NCBI RefSeq assembly: GCF_049651805.1 | Contig: NZ_JBASCU010000029.1 | Span: 62,001-126,000, forward strand | Reading direction: 5' to 3' | DNA length: 64,000 nucleotides | Source: Pseudolysinimonas_A sp049651805 | GTDB taxonomy: Bacteria > Actinomycetota > Actinomycetes > Actinomycetales > Microbacteriaceae | Shown: positions 8,705-17,323 of the stretch, piece after piece | Numbering within the stretch: the first letter of the stretch is position 1 | How the letters are laid out: each line of letters starts with the position of its first letter | Program-made: the position numbers and the translations under genes | Notes under the pieces: generated by a model | The model's database searches: none | What the model saw: the letters and a program-made list of their open reading frames with translations, nothing else | What the model was told of the DNA's origin: nothing

Positions 8705-8788
8705 CTGGCGATCTTCCAGATCTTATGGCTAGAATACTGCGCATTGCCTCCATTAATGAGCAAGTTTCTATCCATAGGAGCAACGATC

Positions 8789-9091
8789 ATGTCCACGCGT
8801 TCATCCGTTCTGACCGAACGCGATCTTGGCGCGCTCGGGCAGAACATCCGCCGCTGGCGAAAGCTAGTCGGGTGGACTTCCGAGATCGCAGCCGAACGTG
8901 CCGGCATCACACGCACAACCCTGCGCGCCATCGAGAACGGTGAGAGTGTGCGCAGTGAGAGCCTCATGTCTGTGCTCAGCGCCCTCGGAATTGCGGCAGC
9001 AGTGATCCAGTCGACAGACCCGCTCAACAGCGACCTCGGCCGATTGAATGCCGAGCGGATGCTGCCCCAACGAGTCAGCGCCCGTCGGTAG
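8789..9091 (+). CDS. hipB: HipB-like XRE antitoxin/repressor
   Basis: A 100-residue helix-turn-helix protein (LGQNIRRWRKLVGW, then SEIAAERAGITRTTLRAIENG). It precedes hipA by 6 bases and is its expected antitoxin and autorepressor. ATG 8789 has an AGGAG ribosome site 8 bases upstream. The longer open frame from 8663 reads through the TTGATC microsatellite and is rejected. The AT-rich stretch at about 8705-8788 is the likely promoter/operator zone. Confidence 0.88.
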   Translation: MSTRSSVLTERDLGALGQNIRRWRKLVGWTSEIAAERAGITRTTLRAIENGESVRSESLMSVLSALGIAAAVIQSTDPLNSDLGRLNAERMLPQRVSARR

Positions 9092-9097
9092 GCATCC

Positions 9098-10378
9098 ATG
9101 GCTACCCCGATCGAACGCGTGTCGGTGCACGTGCAATTGCCGTCGGGTGACGAGGTTCTGGTGGGCGAGGCCACCAACCTCACCGCTCCTGGCTTTCAGC
9201 GACGCGCGCTCGGCTTCGAGTACGACCTCGGCTACCTGACCAACGCGGCCGCGTACGAGCTTTCGCCGGACCTCCCCATGCAACGGGGGGTCACCACCAC
9301 GATGATGAACCGAACCACCCTCGGAGCCTTCGCAGACGCGATGCCCGACAGCTGGGGTAGGCGAATCATCCAAGCCGCGCACCGATCCGACGGTTCCCGC
9401 TCGCGCACCCCGCTCGACGACTTCGGATTGCTGATCGGCGCCAACGACCTGACGCGGCTGGGAGCGCTCCGCTTCACCGAGCTAGGCAGCTCCGCCTACC
9501 TTTCACAGCCGGCAGACGCCGTCGCGGGTGAGATCGAACTTCCTGACCTGCTCGCGGCAGCCGAACGCTTTGCCGAGAGCCGCGAAGACGAAGACGACCT
9601 GCGTCGATTGCTGGCTGCCGGAACGTCCGCGGGGGGTGCACGACCCAAAGCTACGATCCGACGCAACGACGGTCGCTTGGCGCTCGCGAAGTTCCCCCAC
9701 CCCGAAGACCGAGGCGACGTCGAGGCGTGGGAGGCGACATGCCTCCACCTCGCCCGGCACGTTGGGATTGCCACGCCGAAGTTCGAGCACGTACGCCTGA
9801 CCGAGGGGCGCTCGATGCTGCTGCTCGAGCGTTTCGATCGAACTGCGGACGGTCGGCGCATCGGTTACCTGAGCGCCGAAAGCCTCGTACTGCGTGCAGC
9901 CAACGAGGTCGTCGACTACGCGACCCTGGCCGATCACCTGGCTCGTCGGAGCGCTGCCCCGTCCGCAGACCTTGAAGACCTGTTCCGACGAGTCACCCTG
10001 TCGCTGCTCGTGAACAACGTCGACGACCACATGAAGAACCACGGGGTTCTTCGTCAGTCGGGTGGTTGGCGACTGTCGCCGGTGTTCGACGTCAATCCGC
10101 AGCGCGTGACCGGCGCGATCGAGGCGACACCGATCTCACCCGGCGCAGACCCCGTCGACCGTGACATCCGCGACCTGGTTGCCAGCGCGGGGGCCTTCGG
10201 GCTTTCGCAGACGCGGGCGGCCAGAATCGTCGCGGATGTCGAGGTCGGCACCCGCGACTGGGGACGCATCGCCGTGGAGCAGTTCGGCGTTCACCCTGAC
10301 GCCGTTCCGTCGATGGCGAGAGCGTTCGACGGTCCCAACCGCACCGCGGCCAACGAAGTGGCGAGTGAGCTTCTTTGA
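9098..10378 (+). CDS. hipA: HipA-like Ser/Thr kinase toxin
   Basis: A 426-residue HipA-family kinase. It shows the ATP-pocket loop AGGARPK (residues 178-184), the ATP-contacting Lys in ALAKFP (K198), the catalytic loop NNVDDHMKNHG (306-316) and the metal-binding Asp in SPVFDVNP (D331). E. coli HipA phosphorylates glutamyl-tRNA synthetase and induces persistence; the target here is unknown. It is co-transcribed with hipB. All kinase residues are present, so it appears intact. Confidence 0.93.
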   Translation: MATPIERVSVHVQLPSGDEVLVGEATNLTAPGFQRRALGFEYDLGYLTNAAAYELSPDLPMQRGVTTTMMNRTTLGAFADAMPDSWGRRIIQAAHRSDGSRSRTPLDDFGLLIGANDLTRLGALRFTELGSSAYLSQPADAVAGEIELPDLLAAAERFAESREDEDDLRRLLAAGTSAGGARPKATIRRNDGRLALAKFPHPEDRGDVEAWEATCLHLARHVGIATPKFEHVRLTEGRSMLLLERFDRTADGRRIGYLSAESLVLRAANEVVDYATLADHLARRSAAPSADLEDLFRRVTLSLLVNNVDDHMKNHGVLRQSGGWRLSPVFDVNPQRVTGAIEATPISPGADPVDRDIRDLVASAGAFGLSQTRAARIVADVEVGTRDWGRIAVEQFGVHPDAVPSMARAFDGPNRTAANEVASELL

Positions 10379-10388
10379 TCGCACCGCT

Positions 10389-10883
10389 CTAGTCGGCCCT
10401 GACGTCGCCCTCCGGCGTCGAGTCTGCGTCTGAGTCGGTCGTCACGGGAACGAAGAGGTGTTGGCCCTTGCGAGGCCCTCTCGTGGGCTCAGGGTTGAGC
10501 GCTTCGAATCGACGGAGGGTTTCCTCCGCCGACATCGTCTCGTCATCCGCCCAGTCGCGTGCCACCGGATTCCCGAAACGAGCGCGCCAGTAGGCGGCAT
10601 CCCGCTGGTGGTGTGCGTAGGCGAGGACGACGATTCGGTCACCGCCCACGAAGTAGACGATGCCGACGGGGAAGCCCTGCACCTGCTTGACCCGCAGGAC
10701 CGGCTGGCGATCCCATCCCGGGTAGGGGCGCCAAGCGTCAGGAAATCCGACGATCGCCTCGATCGCAGCATCGACGGCTTCGAGGAAGTCCAGACCCAGG
10801 CCGACGTGTTCGCGCTCATAGAAGCGCGCCTGCTGCAGGAGTTCCTCGTGAGCCTCGGCGCGCTCATCGCGCGACAGCGTCAC
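10389..10883 (-). CDS. ParE/RelE-superfamily toxin with a C-terminal extension
   Basis: A 164-residue protein. The first about 100 residues form a ParE/RelE fold: a helix with LLQQARFYEREHVGLGLDFL, AWRPYPGWDRQPVLRVKQVQG, then FPVGIVYFVGGDRIVVLAYAH and an RDAAYWRARF tail. The remaining about 60 residues (MSAEETLRRFEALNP then a Pro/Asp-rich end) are not part of the usual 95-100 residue toxin. GTG 10883 overlaps the antitoxin stop as GTGA. ParE-like toxins poison gyrase and RelE-like ones cut mRNA; which applies is not decided by the sequence. Confidence 0.82.
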   Translation of the reverse strand: MTLSRDERAEAHEELLQQARFYEREHVGLGLDFLEAVDAAIEAIVGFPDAWRPYPGWDRQPVLRVKQVQGFPVGIVYFVGGDRIVVLAYAHHQRDAAYWRARFGNPVARDWADDETMSAEETLRRFEALNPEPTRGPRKGQHLFVPVTTDSDADSTPEGDVRAD

Positions 10884-11131
10884 TCGGAAGTCGCCGCCAA
10901 CTCGGCGCGGATCTTCGCGTGCGATTCCTCAACGTTGACGACGTTCTTGTTGCCGCCGAGGTAGTCATCGACGCGGCGTCCGACCTCGGCGCGCCACGCG
11001 GCTTCGACCTCAGCCGGGTCCTCGGCCGATCCCTCATCGAGCGTTAGGAGCACCTGATAAGCGACGTCAGCGCGCTGTGCGTGCGTCATCGCCTTGACGG
11101 TCTCCAAGACCTCTGCGACCTCCGGTGCCAT
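10880..11131 (-). CDS. Addiction-module antitoxin
   Basis: An 83-residue protein of the small 'putative addiction module component' family. It has an early Leu-rich helix (MTHAQRADVAYQVLLTLDEG) and then EVEAAWRAEVGRRVDDYLGG with a C-terminal helix. This family typically precedes ParE/RelE toxins as it does here, with a 4-base overlap. ATG 11131 is chosen because the longer frame has no homology-like content. It should neutralise the toxin encoded at 10389-10883. Confidence 0.85.
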   Translation of the reverse strand: MAPEVAEVLETVKAMTHAQRADVAYQVLLTLDEGSAEDPAEVEAAWRAEVGRRVDDYLGGNKNVVNVEESHAKIRAELAATSE

Positions 11132-11252
11132 GCCTCGAGTGTACGGCGGGACCCTGACGCGGGCTGAGGTTCTCCACGCCTGACCCCTGAACAGGCGCTG
11201 CCGCAAGCACCTCGTGGGCACCAAACTGAGGTTCACGCACGATCGGGGGATC

Positions 11253-13358
11253 ATGGCCGGGGGATCATCGGCGACACTGCAGGCGGATGCCGCGCAGGGT
11301 CTCGCAGACGAGTTGCGCCGCCAGGCGGCCGTCCACGAGCAGATGGTGGCGAACTACCACGCCGCCGCCGCGAGCGAACGCCGCCTCGAGAAGACCCTCG
11401 CGCCGCTGCGCAACCACGGCTATCACGTACTCGCCGACCGCCAGTGGCCCGGCAGCCGCAAGGCCCAGGTCGACTTTCTCGTCGTCGGCCCTTCCGGGGT
11501 GTTCATCGTCGACGCCAAGTCGTGGCGCGATGTGCGCATCCAGCGCACCGGCGAAGGCACCCGGGTGTTCCAGGGTGACGACGACGTCACCGACCGCTTC
11601 GACGGGCTCATCTCTCTCGGCGACACGATCGCCGACATCCTCGAGGACATCCACCTCGCCCCCGGCCAGGTTCGCACGCTCGCGGTGTTCACCAACCGCC
11701 GCGACCTGAAAGCGACGGTGAGCGGCGTCGAGCTCATGAGCGAACCCGCTGTCGTGGAACGCATCCTCAGCGCCGGCCGCCGCCTGTCCGAGGTCGAGGT
11801 CGAGCGGGTCTTGCGCGCCCTCACCGAAGCGTGCCCGCCCTACGCCGCGAGCGCGACCCCGGCATCCGTCGTGGTGAGCGCTCCCCCGGCCGTCGCCCCC
11901 GCACCCGAGCCACAGCCCGAGGAACCCGCCCTCCTCACCGTCGACGAGGTGCAGGATGCCGCGTACGCGGGCCTCGCCGCCGAACCGATCGAGTCGTGGA
12001 TGGCGTTCCTGCATCCCGACCAGATCCGGGTGGTGCGCCGCTCGTTCAACGGCCCCAGTCGCATCCGCGGAGCCGCCGGCACCGGCAAGACCGTCGTCGG
12101 ACTGCACCGCGCCGCCCACATCGCGCGGCTGCATCCGGGGCGGGTGCTGGTCACCACCTACGTGCGCACGCTGCCCGAGGTGCTGAGAACGCTGTTCCGG
12201 CGACTCGCCCCCGAGGCCTCCGAGCGCGTCGACTTCATCAGCATCCATGCGTTCGCGAGAAGCCTGCTGCGGGCGCACGGCATCACCGTCAAACTCGATT
12301 CCGTTGCCGCCGACCAGATCTGGAACACCGTGTGGCGACGCCACGGCGCCCCTGGCGAGGTCGGCGCGATCGACCGCGATCAGCGTTACTGGCAAGACGA
12401 GATCGCATCCGTGATCAAGGGCCGCGGCCTCGCCTCCCTCGAGGAGTACGAGAACTGCAGCCGATTCGGCCGCGAACGCCGGCTCACCCTCCCCCAGCGC
12501 GCCGCCGTGTGGCGCCTCTATCTCGCGTACGAGACCGAACTGCGCGCCGCCGACGTGTGGGATTTCGCCGACGTCATCCTGCACGCCGAAGCCACCGTCA
12601 CCCCCGGATCTTCCGCCTACCGCGCCGTCGTCATCGACGAAGCCCAAGACCTGTCGGCGGCGATGATCCGCCTGCTGCACCGCCTCGTCGGCGACGAACC
12701 GGACGCCTTCAACCTCATCGGCGACGGCCAGCAGTCGATCTACCCCGGCGGCTACACCCTCGGCGAACTCGGCATCTCGATCGCCGGCCGCGGCGTCGTC
12801 ATGACCCGCAACTACCGCAACACCCGCGAGATCGCCACGTTCGCCGCATCGCTGGTCGGCGACTCCGGCTTCGTCGACATCGAAAGCGGACTGCGAGGCC
12901 GAATGGATGCCGCTGAAGTTCTGCGCGAAGGGGCGGCTCCGGCGATCGCACGGTTCCCGACGGTGGCGGCACACGACGCCGCACTCGTCGCCCGGGTGCG
13001 AGAGCTGCTCGCGACGCCCGGAGTGCACCCCGGGGATGTCGCGGTGCTCGCGATGCACAGGTGGGAGGTGTCGTCGGTGGTCAAGTTGCTCGGAGCTGCG
13101 GAGGTGCCGGTGGTCGACTTGGCGAAGTACGACGGCCGCGTCGCCGCGGCGGTGAAAGTCGGCACGATCAAGCGCGCGAAAGGGCTCGAGTTCAAGCACG
13201 TGCTCGTCGCCCACACCCCGGCGCGGTTGGTGGGTCCGGCGGCTGTTCCCGAGAACGGTCAGGATGCCGGGGAGCGGGTCGAGATGGAGCGGCGCGAGCT
13301 GTACGTGGCGATGACCCGCGCACGGGACGGGCTCTGGGTCGGAGTATTGGCTCCATGA
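11253..13358 (+). CDS. NERD-domain UvrD/Rep-type DNA helicase
   Basis: A 701-residue protein. Residues about 40-150 are a NERD nuclease-related domain (QVDFLVVGP, then VFIVDAKSW giving D74, D87 and K89). A Pro/Ala linker (about 195-228) leads to a superfamily 1 helicase with Walker A GAAGTGKT (273-280), motif II IDEAQD (461-466), GDGQQSIYPGGY, VGTIKRAKGLEF and the final ELYVAMTRARDGLW. NERD-helicases are predicted to act in DNA processing or defence. The gene appears intact, but its last about 400 bp is repeated at 15653-16066. ATG 11253 is preferred over an earlier in-frame ATG for lack of a ribosome site there. Confidence 0.9.
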   Translation: MAGGSSATLQADAAQGLADELRRQAAVHEQMVANYHAAAASERRLEKTLAPLRNHGYHVLADRQWPGSRKAQVDFLVVGPSGVFIVDAKSWRDVRIQRTGEGTRVFQGDDDVTDRFDGLISLGDTIADILEDIHLAPGQVRTLAVFTNRRDLKATVSGVELMSEPAVVERILSAGRRLSEVEVERVLRALTEACPPYAASATPASVVVSAPPAVAPAPEPQPEEPALLTVDEVQDAAYAGLAAEPIESWMAFLHPDQIRVVRRSFNGPSRIRGAAGTGKTVVGLHRAAHIARLHPGRVLVTTYVRTLPEVLRTLFRRLAPEASERVDFISIHAFARSLLRAHGITVKLDSVAADQIWNTVWRRHGAPGEVGAIDRDQRYWQDEIASVIKGRGLASLEEYENCSRFGRERRLTLPQRAAVWRLYLAYETELRAADVWDFADVILHAEATVTPGSSAYRAVVIDEAQDLSAAMIRLLHRLVGDEPDAFNLIGDGQQSIYPGGYTLGELGISIAGRGVVMTRNYRNTREIATFAASLVGDSGFVDIESGLRGRMDAAEVLREGAAPAIARFPTVAAHDAALVARVRELLATPGVHPGDVAVLAMHRWEVSSVVKLLGAAEVPVVDLAKYDGRVAAAVKVGTIKRAKGLEFKHVLVAHTPARLVGPAAVPENGQDAGERVEMERRELYVAMTRARDGLWVGVLAP

Positions 13359-13915
13359 GCCCCGAACTCAACGTCGATGCTCGTCGGCTGAGCATCGCCA
13401 CGACGGCATACGACTTCATCGAGGCCGAGGTGCGTCCGTTCCTCGCAGCCGGTGGTCGGCTTTGGTCAAAGGGATCCCTCGGATATCCGAGCCGCCTGCG
13501 GCAGATGACCCGCGGGCTGGAGTCCGCCTCGGTGCCATTCGCTACCCGTGACGCGATGCTTCTCCCACCCGCTCATCGAGAGATCGAGCATGTTCTGCCC
13601 ATGAAACGGGTTCTGATCGAGATCGTCGACCCACGACAATCTGATCCCCGATCCAACAGCGACCCCGCGCCCATCGCGGGCGGGCCGGCGACATCGCCTG
13701 AGCACCTCCTTTCGATCTTCGATCTGCTCGTGGTCAAGTGCTGGGTGACCGCCGAGGAGCACAAGCGACTCAATCGCGTGGGTCGCAGTCTGCAGTGGGA
13801 TGCTCCAGGCGGTGATGGCTGGCAAAGGTATCGGCTCGCAGAGGTCGTCGCGTACCCGGTATCCGCCGACGGCGATCTAGGCGTCTCCTCGAGAACCCCT
13901 CTTCGCGGGATCTAG
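13355..13915 (+). CDS. Hypothetical protein coupled to the helicase gene
   Basis: A 186-residue protein starting at ATG 13355, which overlaps the helicase stop (ATGA), so the two are probably co-translated. It has no signal peptide or membrane segment. The C-terminal part (LLSIFDLLVVKCWVTAEEHK then RLNRVGRSLQWD) looks like a small folded domain. The family is not recognised. Coupling to the helicase suggests a joint role; no function is claimed. Confidence 0.65.
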   Translation: MSPELNVDARRLSIATTAYDFIEAEVRPFLAAGGRLWSKGSLGYPSRLRQMTRGLESASVPFATRDAMLLPPAHREIEHVLPMKRVLIEIVDPRQSDPRSNSDPAPIAGGPATSPEHLLSIFDLLVVKCWVTAEEHKRLNRVGRSLQWDAPGGDGWQRYRLAEVVAYPVSADGDLGVSSRTPLRGI

Positions 13916-13998
13916 GTTGATATTCGTCACCAGGCAGCCTCGACGCGCCTGCGCACGATCCCACCGTCGGTCAAGGTCCTCAGAAGTCGTTCGATCGC

Positions 13999-14178
13999 TC
14001 ACGACGCACGGGCGAAGTGTCGTCGCACCTTGCTTGCTTGGTCGGGCGTCAGCTTCCACCGGGTCTCGACCGATCGATTGAGCTTGCCGTAGGTCGCTCG
14101 CAAGAACGCACGGATGCGCTTCGCATCGATTCCGAGTTCTTTCGCCAAGTCCGCCGGAGTCACGTCGTCGGAGGTCAC
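13999..14178 (-). CDS. Small Lsr2-C-terminal-like DNA-binding protein, copy 1
   Basis: A 59-residue ORF starting at GTG 14178. It begins TSDDVTPADLAKELGIDAKR, continues IRAFLRATYGKLN and ends with a KLTPDQASKVRRHF helix. The layout (short helix, K/RRxRAFLR, then W-x-x-T/x-x-Q-x-x-x-V) resembles the C-terminal DNA-binding domain of Lsr2 and related phage proteins. A near-identical gene lies at 16991-17170 with the same flanking sequence, which supports a real gene. A TACCGT box ends 6 bases before the GTG, the spacing expected for a leaderless transcript. Confidence 0.7.
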   Translation of the reverse strand: MTSDDVTPADLAKELGIDAKRIRAFLRATYGKLNRSVETRWKLTPDQASKVRRHFARAS

Positions 14179-14273
14179 ACCAGCACGGTAGCGGGCACGA
14201 CCGAAGTTAGGGAATCGGTGGAGGTCAACGGAGCCCTCGTGTGAGGTCGGCGGCGGGCAGTACCCTCACCGTC

Positions 14274-15023
14274 ATGAGCGAGTCCACCGATCCCGTTCGC
14301 CTGAGGGTCGATGAGTCCACTCCCAAGACGTTGGCGTGGATGATCGAGAAGGGTGTTCCGCTCGACGACGATGGCGTGTTCTTGCTCTCTTCTGAGTTGC
14401 GCCCCGAGCAGCACCGGGTGTGGAACGACGAACTCGACGAGCAGGCCGAGGACTACTTCTCACAGCAAGGGAACGTTTGGAACGAGGTGCGCACCTTCGC
14501 TGACCTTCAGCACGCGATGATTCGTTTCGTCTCGGGCGAGGAACCCATGACCCCTTGGCATGCCGCAGCACTGAACGAGGAGAGCAGCGAGATCCAGGAC
14601 AAGCTCATCCGCATCAACGAACTGGGCGCCATCACCTTCGGCTCTCAGCCAGGACGGGACGACCAATGGGGACGGCAGCGCGCCTACCTTCAGGTGCTCG
14701 TTGATGATGCGCTCGTTCCGACGCTTAGGACCCTCGCGGACGCAAACGGCCTCGTCTTCGCTTCCAACCCGCACCAGGCGCTCGAACCGGCGTACGGGCA
14801 GTTTACCGTGACCGAGGACTCGGACGGCGAGGGCCATACCTTCGCCCCTATCGGGATTGGCTACCCCATCGATTCGTCCTATCCGAGCATCCCAGCGATT
14901 CAGGCGATCACCGCGAGCACGACGACCGTTGACCTTGCCGACACCGACTGGAACATCAATCGGCTCTTCGACCTCGTGATTGGGGTGCTCGAATCCCGGA
15001 GCGTTCAGCAGGTTCGCTCGTAG
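14274..15023 (+). CDS. Hypothetical protein, DUF6919-like
   Basis: A 249-residue soluble protein. The central part starts VRTFADLQHAMIRFVSGE and continues through an ITFGSQPGRDDQWGRQRAY stretch, resembling the DUF6919 layout (RTLADLxxLTxxWLEG, then a T-x-x-SQPG motif and a regulatory-looking tail). The function is unknown. Its 3' end overlaps the convergent membrane-protein gene by 19 bases. ATG 14274 is chosen because the short upstream extension is uninformative. The family resemblance is moderate. Confidence 0.65.
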   Translation: MSESTDPVRLRVDESTPKTLAWMIEKGVPLDDDGVFLLSSELRPEQHRVWNDELDEQAEDYFSQQGNVWNEVRTFADLQHAMIRFVSGEEPMTPWHAAALNEESSEIQDKLIRINELGAITFGSQPGRDDQWGRQRAYLQVLVDDALVPTLRTLADANGLVFASNPHQALEPAYGQFTVTEDSDGEGHTFAPIGIGYPIDSSYPSIPAIQAITASTTTVDLADTDWNINRLFDLVIGVLESRSVQQVRS

Positions 15024-15553
15024 CTGTCCAAGAGGTTGCCGTACACGATCCTGGCCTGGTCGAGTTCAGGGTTTGCCCACGTCACGCCGGAGGTGTCGGT
15101 GGTCTCCCACGACGGGGCGTTGGGGTCGGTGGGAACGGGCGGCGGCGATTCGAGCCGTTGAATCTCGGCTGCCTTCGCATTGAGCTGCGTTTCGAGGTCA
15201 GCGCAGACTTGAAGCTGCTCCTGCTCGGCGGCCTTTTCGGCAGCGATGGACTGAGACACGACGCCGTTCAAGATGAAGACCGCTGTAACCGCGATGACGA
15301 TGGGCAGCCAGATCCACCTCCGCCAGCCATCCCAGTCCTTCACTCTTGCGGCCATTACGAGACCTGATACGAGCGCGAGCAGGCCCGGACCAGTACCGGC
15401 TTCGAGCCGCACGAAATCGGCCATTCCGAAGAGCGAGATTGCGACGAACTGGGCGGCACCCGTTGCTGCCGCGACCAAGAGAGCGGTCGCGGCGAAGACC
15501 TTGAACCTGGCGAGCGCGGTCGCGGGTTCGGTTGCAGGAGTAGTCGTCGTCAT
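15005..15553 (-). CDS. Membrane protein with C-terminal coiled-coil segment
   Basis: A 182-residue protein with three predicted membrane segments: about residues 20-43 (ATALLVAAATGAAQFVAISL), a second around LLALVSGLVMAA, and a third at IWLPIVIAVTAVFILNGV. They are followed by a helical AAEKAAEQEQLQVCADLETQ stretch and a Pro-rich tail ending in YERTC. No known family is recognised. It overlaps the convergent DUF6919-like gene at the 3' end. It is part of the segment between the two helicase 3'-end copies. Confidence 0.65.
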   Translation of the reverse strand: MTTTTPATEPATALARFKVFAATALLVAAATGAAQFVAISLFGMADFVRLEAGTGPGLLALVSGLVMAARVKDWDGWRRWIWLPIVIAVTAVFILNGVVSQSIAAEKAAEQEQLQVCADLETQLNAKAAEIQRLESPPPVPTDPNAPSWETTDTSGVTWANPELDQARIVYGNLLDSYERTC

Positions 15554-15652
15554 CTGCTTGCCCTGTCACTCAGCACGGATCGGGTTCCGCTGAGCATGAA
15601 GGTAGTGGGCGAGAGGCGCATTCGGAAGCAACCAGAAGGGGGCTCGTGATCG

Positions 15653-16066
15653 GTGGTAGCGCGATTCGCCTCGGTGGCGGCACACGATGCGACGCTGGTC
15701 GCCCGGGTGCGGGAGTTGCTCGCGACGCCCGGAGTGCACCCCGGGGATGTCGCGGTGCTCGCGATGCGCACCCGCGACGTGTCATCGGTGGTCAGGTTGC
15801 TCGGTGCTGCGGGGGTGCCGGTGGTCGACTTGGCGAAGTACGACGGCCGCGTCGCCGCGGCGATGAAGGTCGGCACGATCAAGCGCGCGAAGGGGTTGGA
15901 GTTCAAGCACGTGCTCGTCGCCCACACCCCGGCTCGGTTGGTGGGGCCGGCTGTTCCCGAGAACGGTCAGGATGCCGGGGAGCGGGTCGAAATGGAACGG
16001 CGGGAGTTGTATGTGGCGATGACCCGCGCGCGGGACGGACTTTGGGTTGGAGTGGTGGCGGCATGA
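15653..16066 (+). pseudogene. Duplicated 3' end of the NERD-helicase gene
   Basis: About 137 codons match residues about 565-701 of the helicase at 11253-13358 (VAAHDATLVARVRELLATPG through ELYVAMTRARDGLWVGV), with about ten substitutions and one deleted Ala. Only the last helicase motifs remain, with no Walker A or NERD part. It stands in the same orientation, so it forms a direct repeat with 12951-13358. It is a relic, not a functional helicase. Confidence 0.88.
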
Positions 16067-16351
16067 AGACGTGACCCCGCGCACGGAAACGGACTGCGCT
16101 GAAGGCTCTCGTCAGGTGATGCCCGTCGGCGAGGTGGCCGTGACTGTCGGCAACGTGATGACGTCGGACTTTCTCCGGGTGAACTAATCCTCGACGTGTT
16201 GAGATCGAAGTCGTCTGGCGACGGCTTCCTCCGGGTGGGGCGGACGAGACGCTCGCCCCTGACCACCCATGGCTGGCCACGAATCCTGACCCCTGTGTTG
16301 CCCTCACCTGAGTCGAGAGTGAGGTCTACGAGCCATCATGGCGTGACCGCG

Positions 16352-16900
16352 CTACCCGTAGTGGCGGTCGATCGTCGATGCGACAAGCAGGCTGACAGTG
16401 AAAGCGTCGTTGTACGCCTGGCTTGTCAGAGGAGGAAGGCTCTCGAACCCAATTCCCTTTGCCTCCATGAACGACTTGATCATGTTCATCTCGTCGGCGA
16501 GGTCCTCGAGGCAGAGTCGGAGGAGGTACTGCGCGACGGCGCGATCCGGGTAAGCGGGGGCGTTCTGCCGCTCGATCTTCGCAGGTTCACCGCTTTCGCC
16601 GTCCAAACCGACACGCCAGAAGCCCCAACCGGAACCTTCGGGCGAGGCCAGCAAGCGCGAACCAGGCATCACACGGCCATTGTGTGGAACGCTGTCGATG
16701 ACGACCGCGAAGTCCGGGTATTCCTGCGAGTCGAAGTTTTCGAGGCGCGGTCGCCGAGCGGCCAATTGCGTGGTGAGTACCCGGAGCACTTTCTGGGCTC
16801 TTCTCCGGTCCTTCTGTTCCACGCGCCCATCATGACGGAAGCTCGCTCGTGCGCGTGATCGGCTGCTCAACTGCGTCTGGATCGGCGGCGAACGCCGCAT
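16352..16900 (-). CDS. Hypothetical protein
   Basis: A 182-residue soluble protein (start not certain: ATG 16900, or GTG 16822 giving 156 residues). It contains FRVGLDGESGEP-like beta structure and a helical C-terminus (AVAQYLLRLCLEDLADEMNM then FTVSLLVASTIDRHYG). The N-terminal 26 residues are Arg/Ser-rich and may not be translated. The family is not recognised. It occupies in the second duplicated unit the place held by the 186-residue hypothetical gene in the first. Confidence 0.55.
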   Translation of the reverse strand: MRRSPPIQTQLSSRSRARASFRHDGRVEQKDRRRAQKVLRVLTTQLAARRPRLENFDSQEYPDFAVVIDSVPHNGRVMPGSRLLASPEGSGWGFWRVGLDGESGEPAKIERQNAPAYPDRAVAQYLLRLCLEDLADEMNMIKSFMEAKGIGFESLPPLTSQAYNDAFTVSLLVASTIDRHYG

Positions 16901-16990
16901 CGATCGAACCTCCGCTGCCGCAGGCCCGATGAACCGACAACTTCGTCGCGGAGATCGAGCAAATAGTCTCGTCAGAGGTGGTTCGATCGC

Positions 16991-17170
16991 TCACGAAGCA
17001 CGGGCGAAGTGTCGTCGCACTGACGCCCCCTGGTCGGGCGTCAGCTTCCACCGGCTCTCGACGGAACGGTTGAGCTTGCCGTAGGTCGCCCGCAGGAACA
17101 CGCGGATGCGTTTGGCGTCGATCCCGAGTTCTCTCGCCAGATCAGCCGGGGTCACATCGTCGAAGGCCAC
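16991..17170 (-). CDS. Small Lsr2-C-terminal-like DNA-binding protein, copy 2
   Basis: A 59-residue paralogue of the gene at 13999-14178, started at GTG 17170: AFDDVTPADLARELGIDAKR, then IRVFLRATYGKLN, ending PDQGASVRRHFARAS. About 48 of 59 residues agree. The upstream sequence GGTCGTGCCCGCTA is shared with copy 1. A TAGCGT box ends 6 bases before GTG, again the leaderless spacing. It probably binds DNA; targets are unknown. Confidence 0.7.
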   Translation of the reverse strand: MAFDDVTPADLARELGIDAKRIRVFLRATYGKLNRSVESRWKLTPDQGASVRRHFARAS

Positions 17171-17323
17171 ACGAGCACGCTAGCGGGCACGACCGTCAAC
17201 CCCGCGTAGATTTCGACAGGCCCCGCCTTGTCATGGTGGCGGCGTGGTCGCCACGGATGTCGGCGGCCCGGGGGACAGTGGAGATGTGCCGATCCCCCGA
17301 TCGGCGAGCAAAGGAGTCCCCCA

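Noticed and set aside
8663..8788. In-frame N-terminal extension of hipB with Ile-Leu repeats resembling a membrane segment
   Set aside because: It is the translation of the TTGATC microsatellite; ATG 8789 has a proper AGGAG site and starts the known domain.
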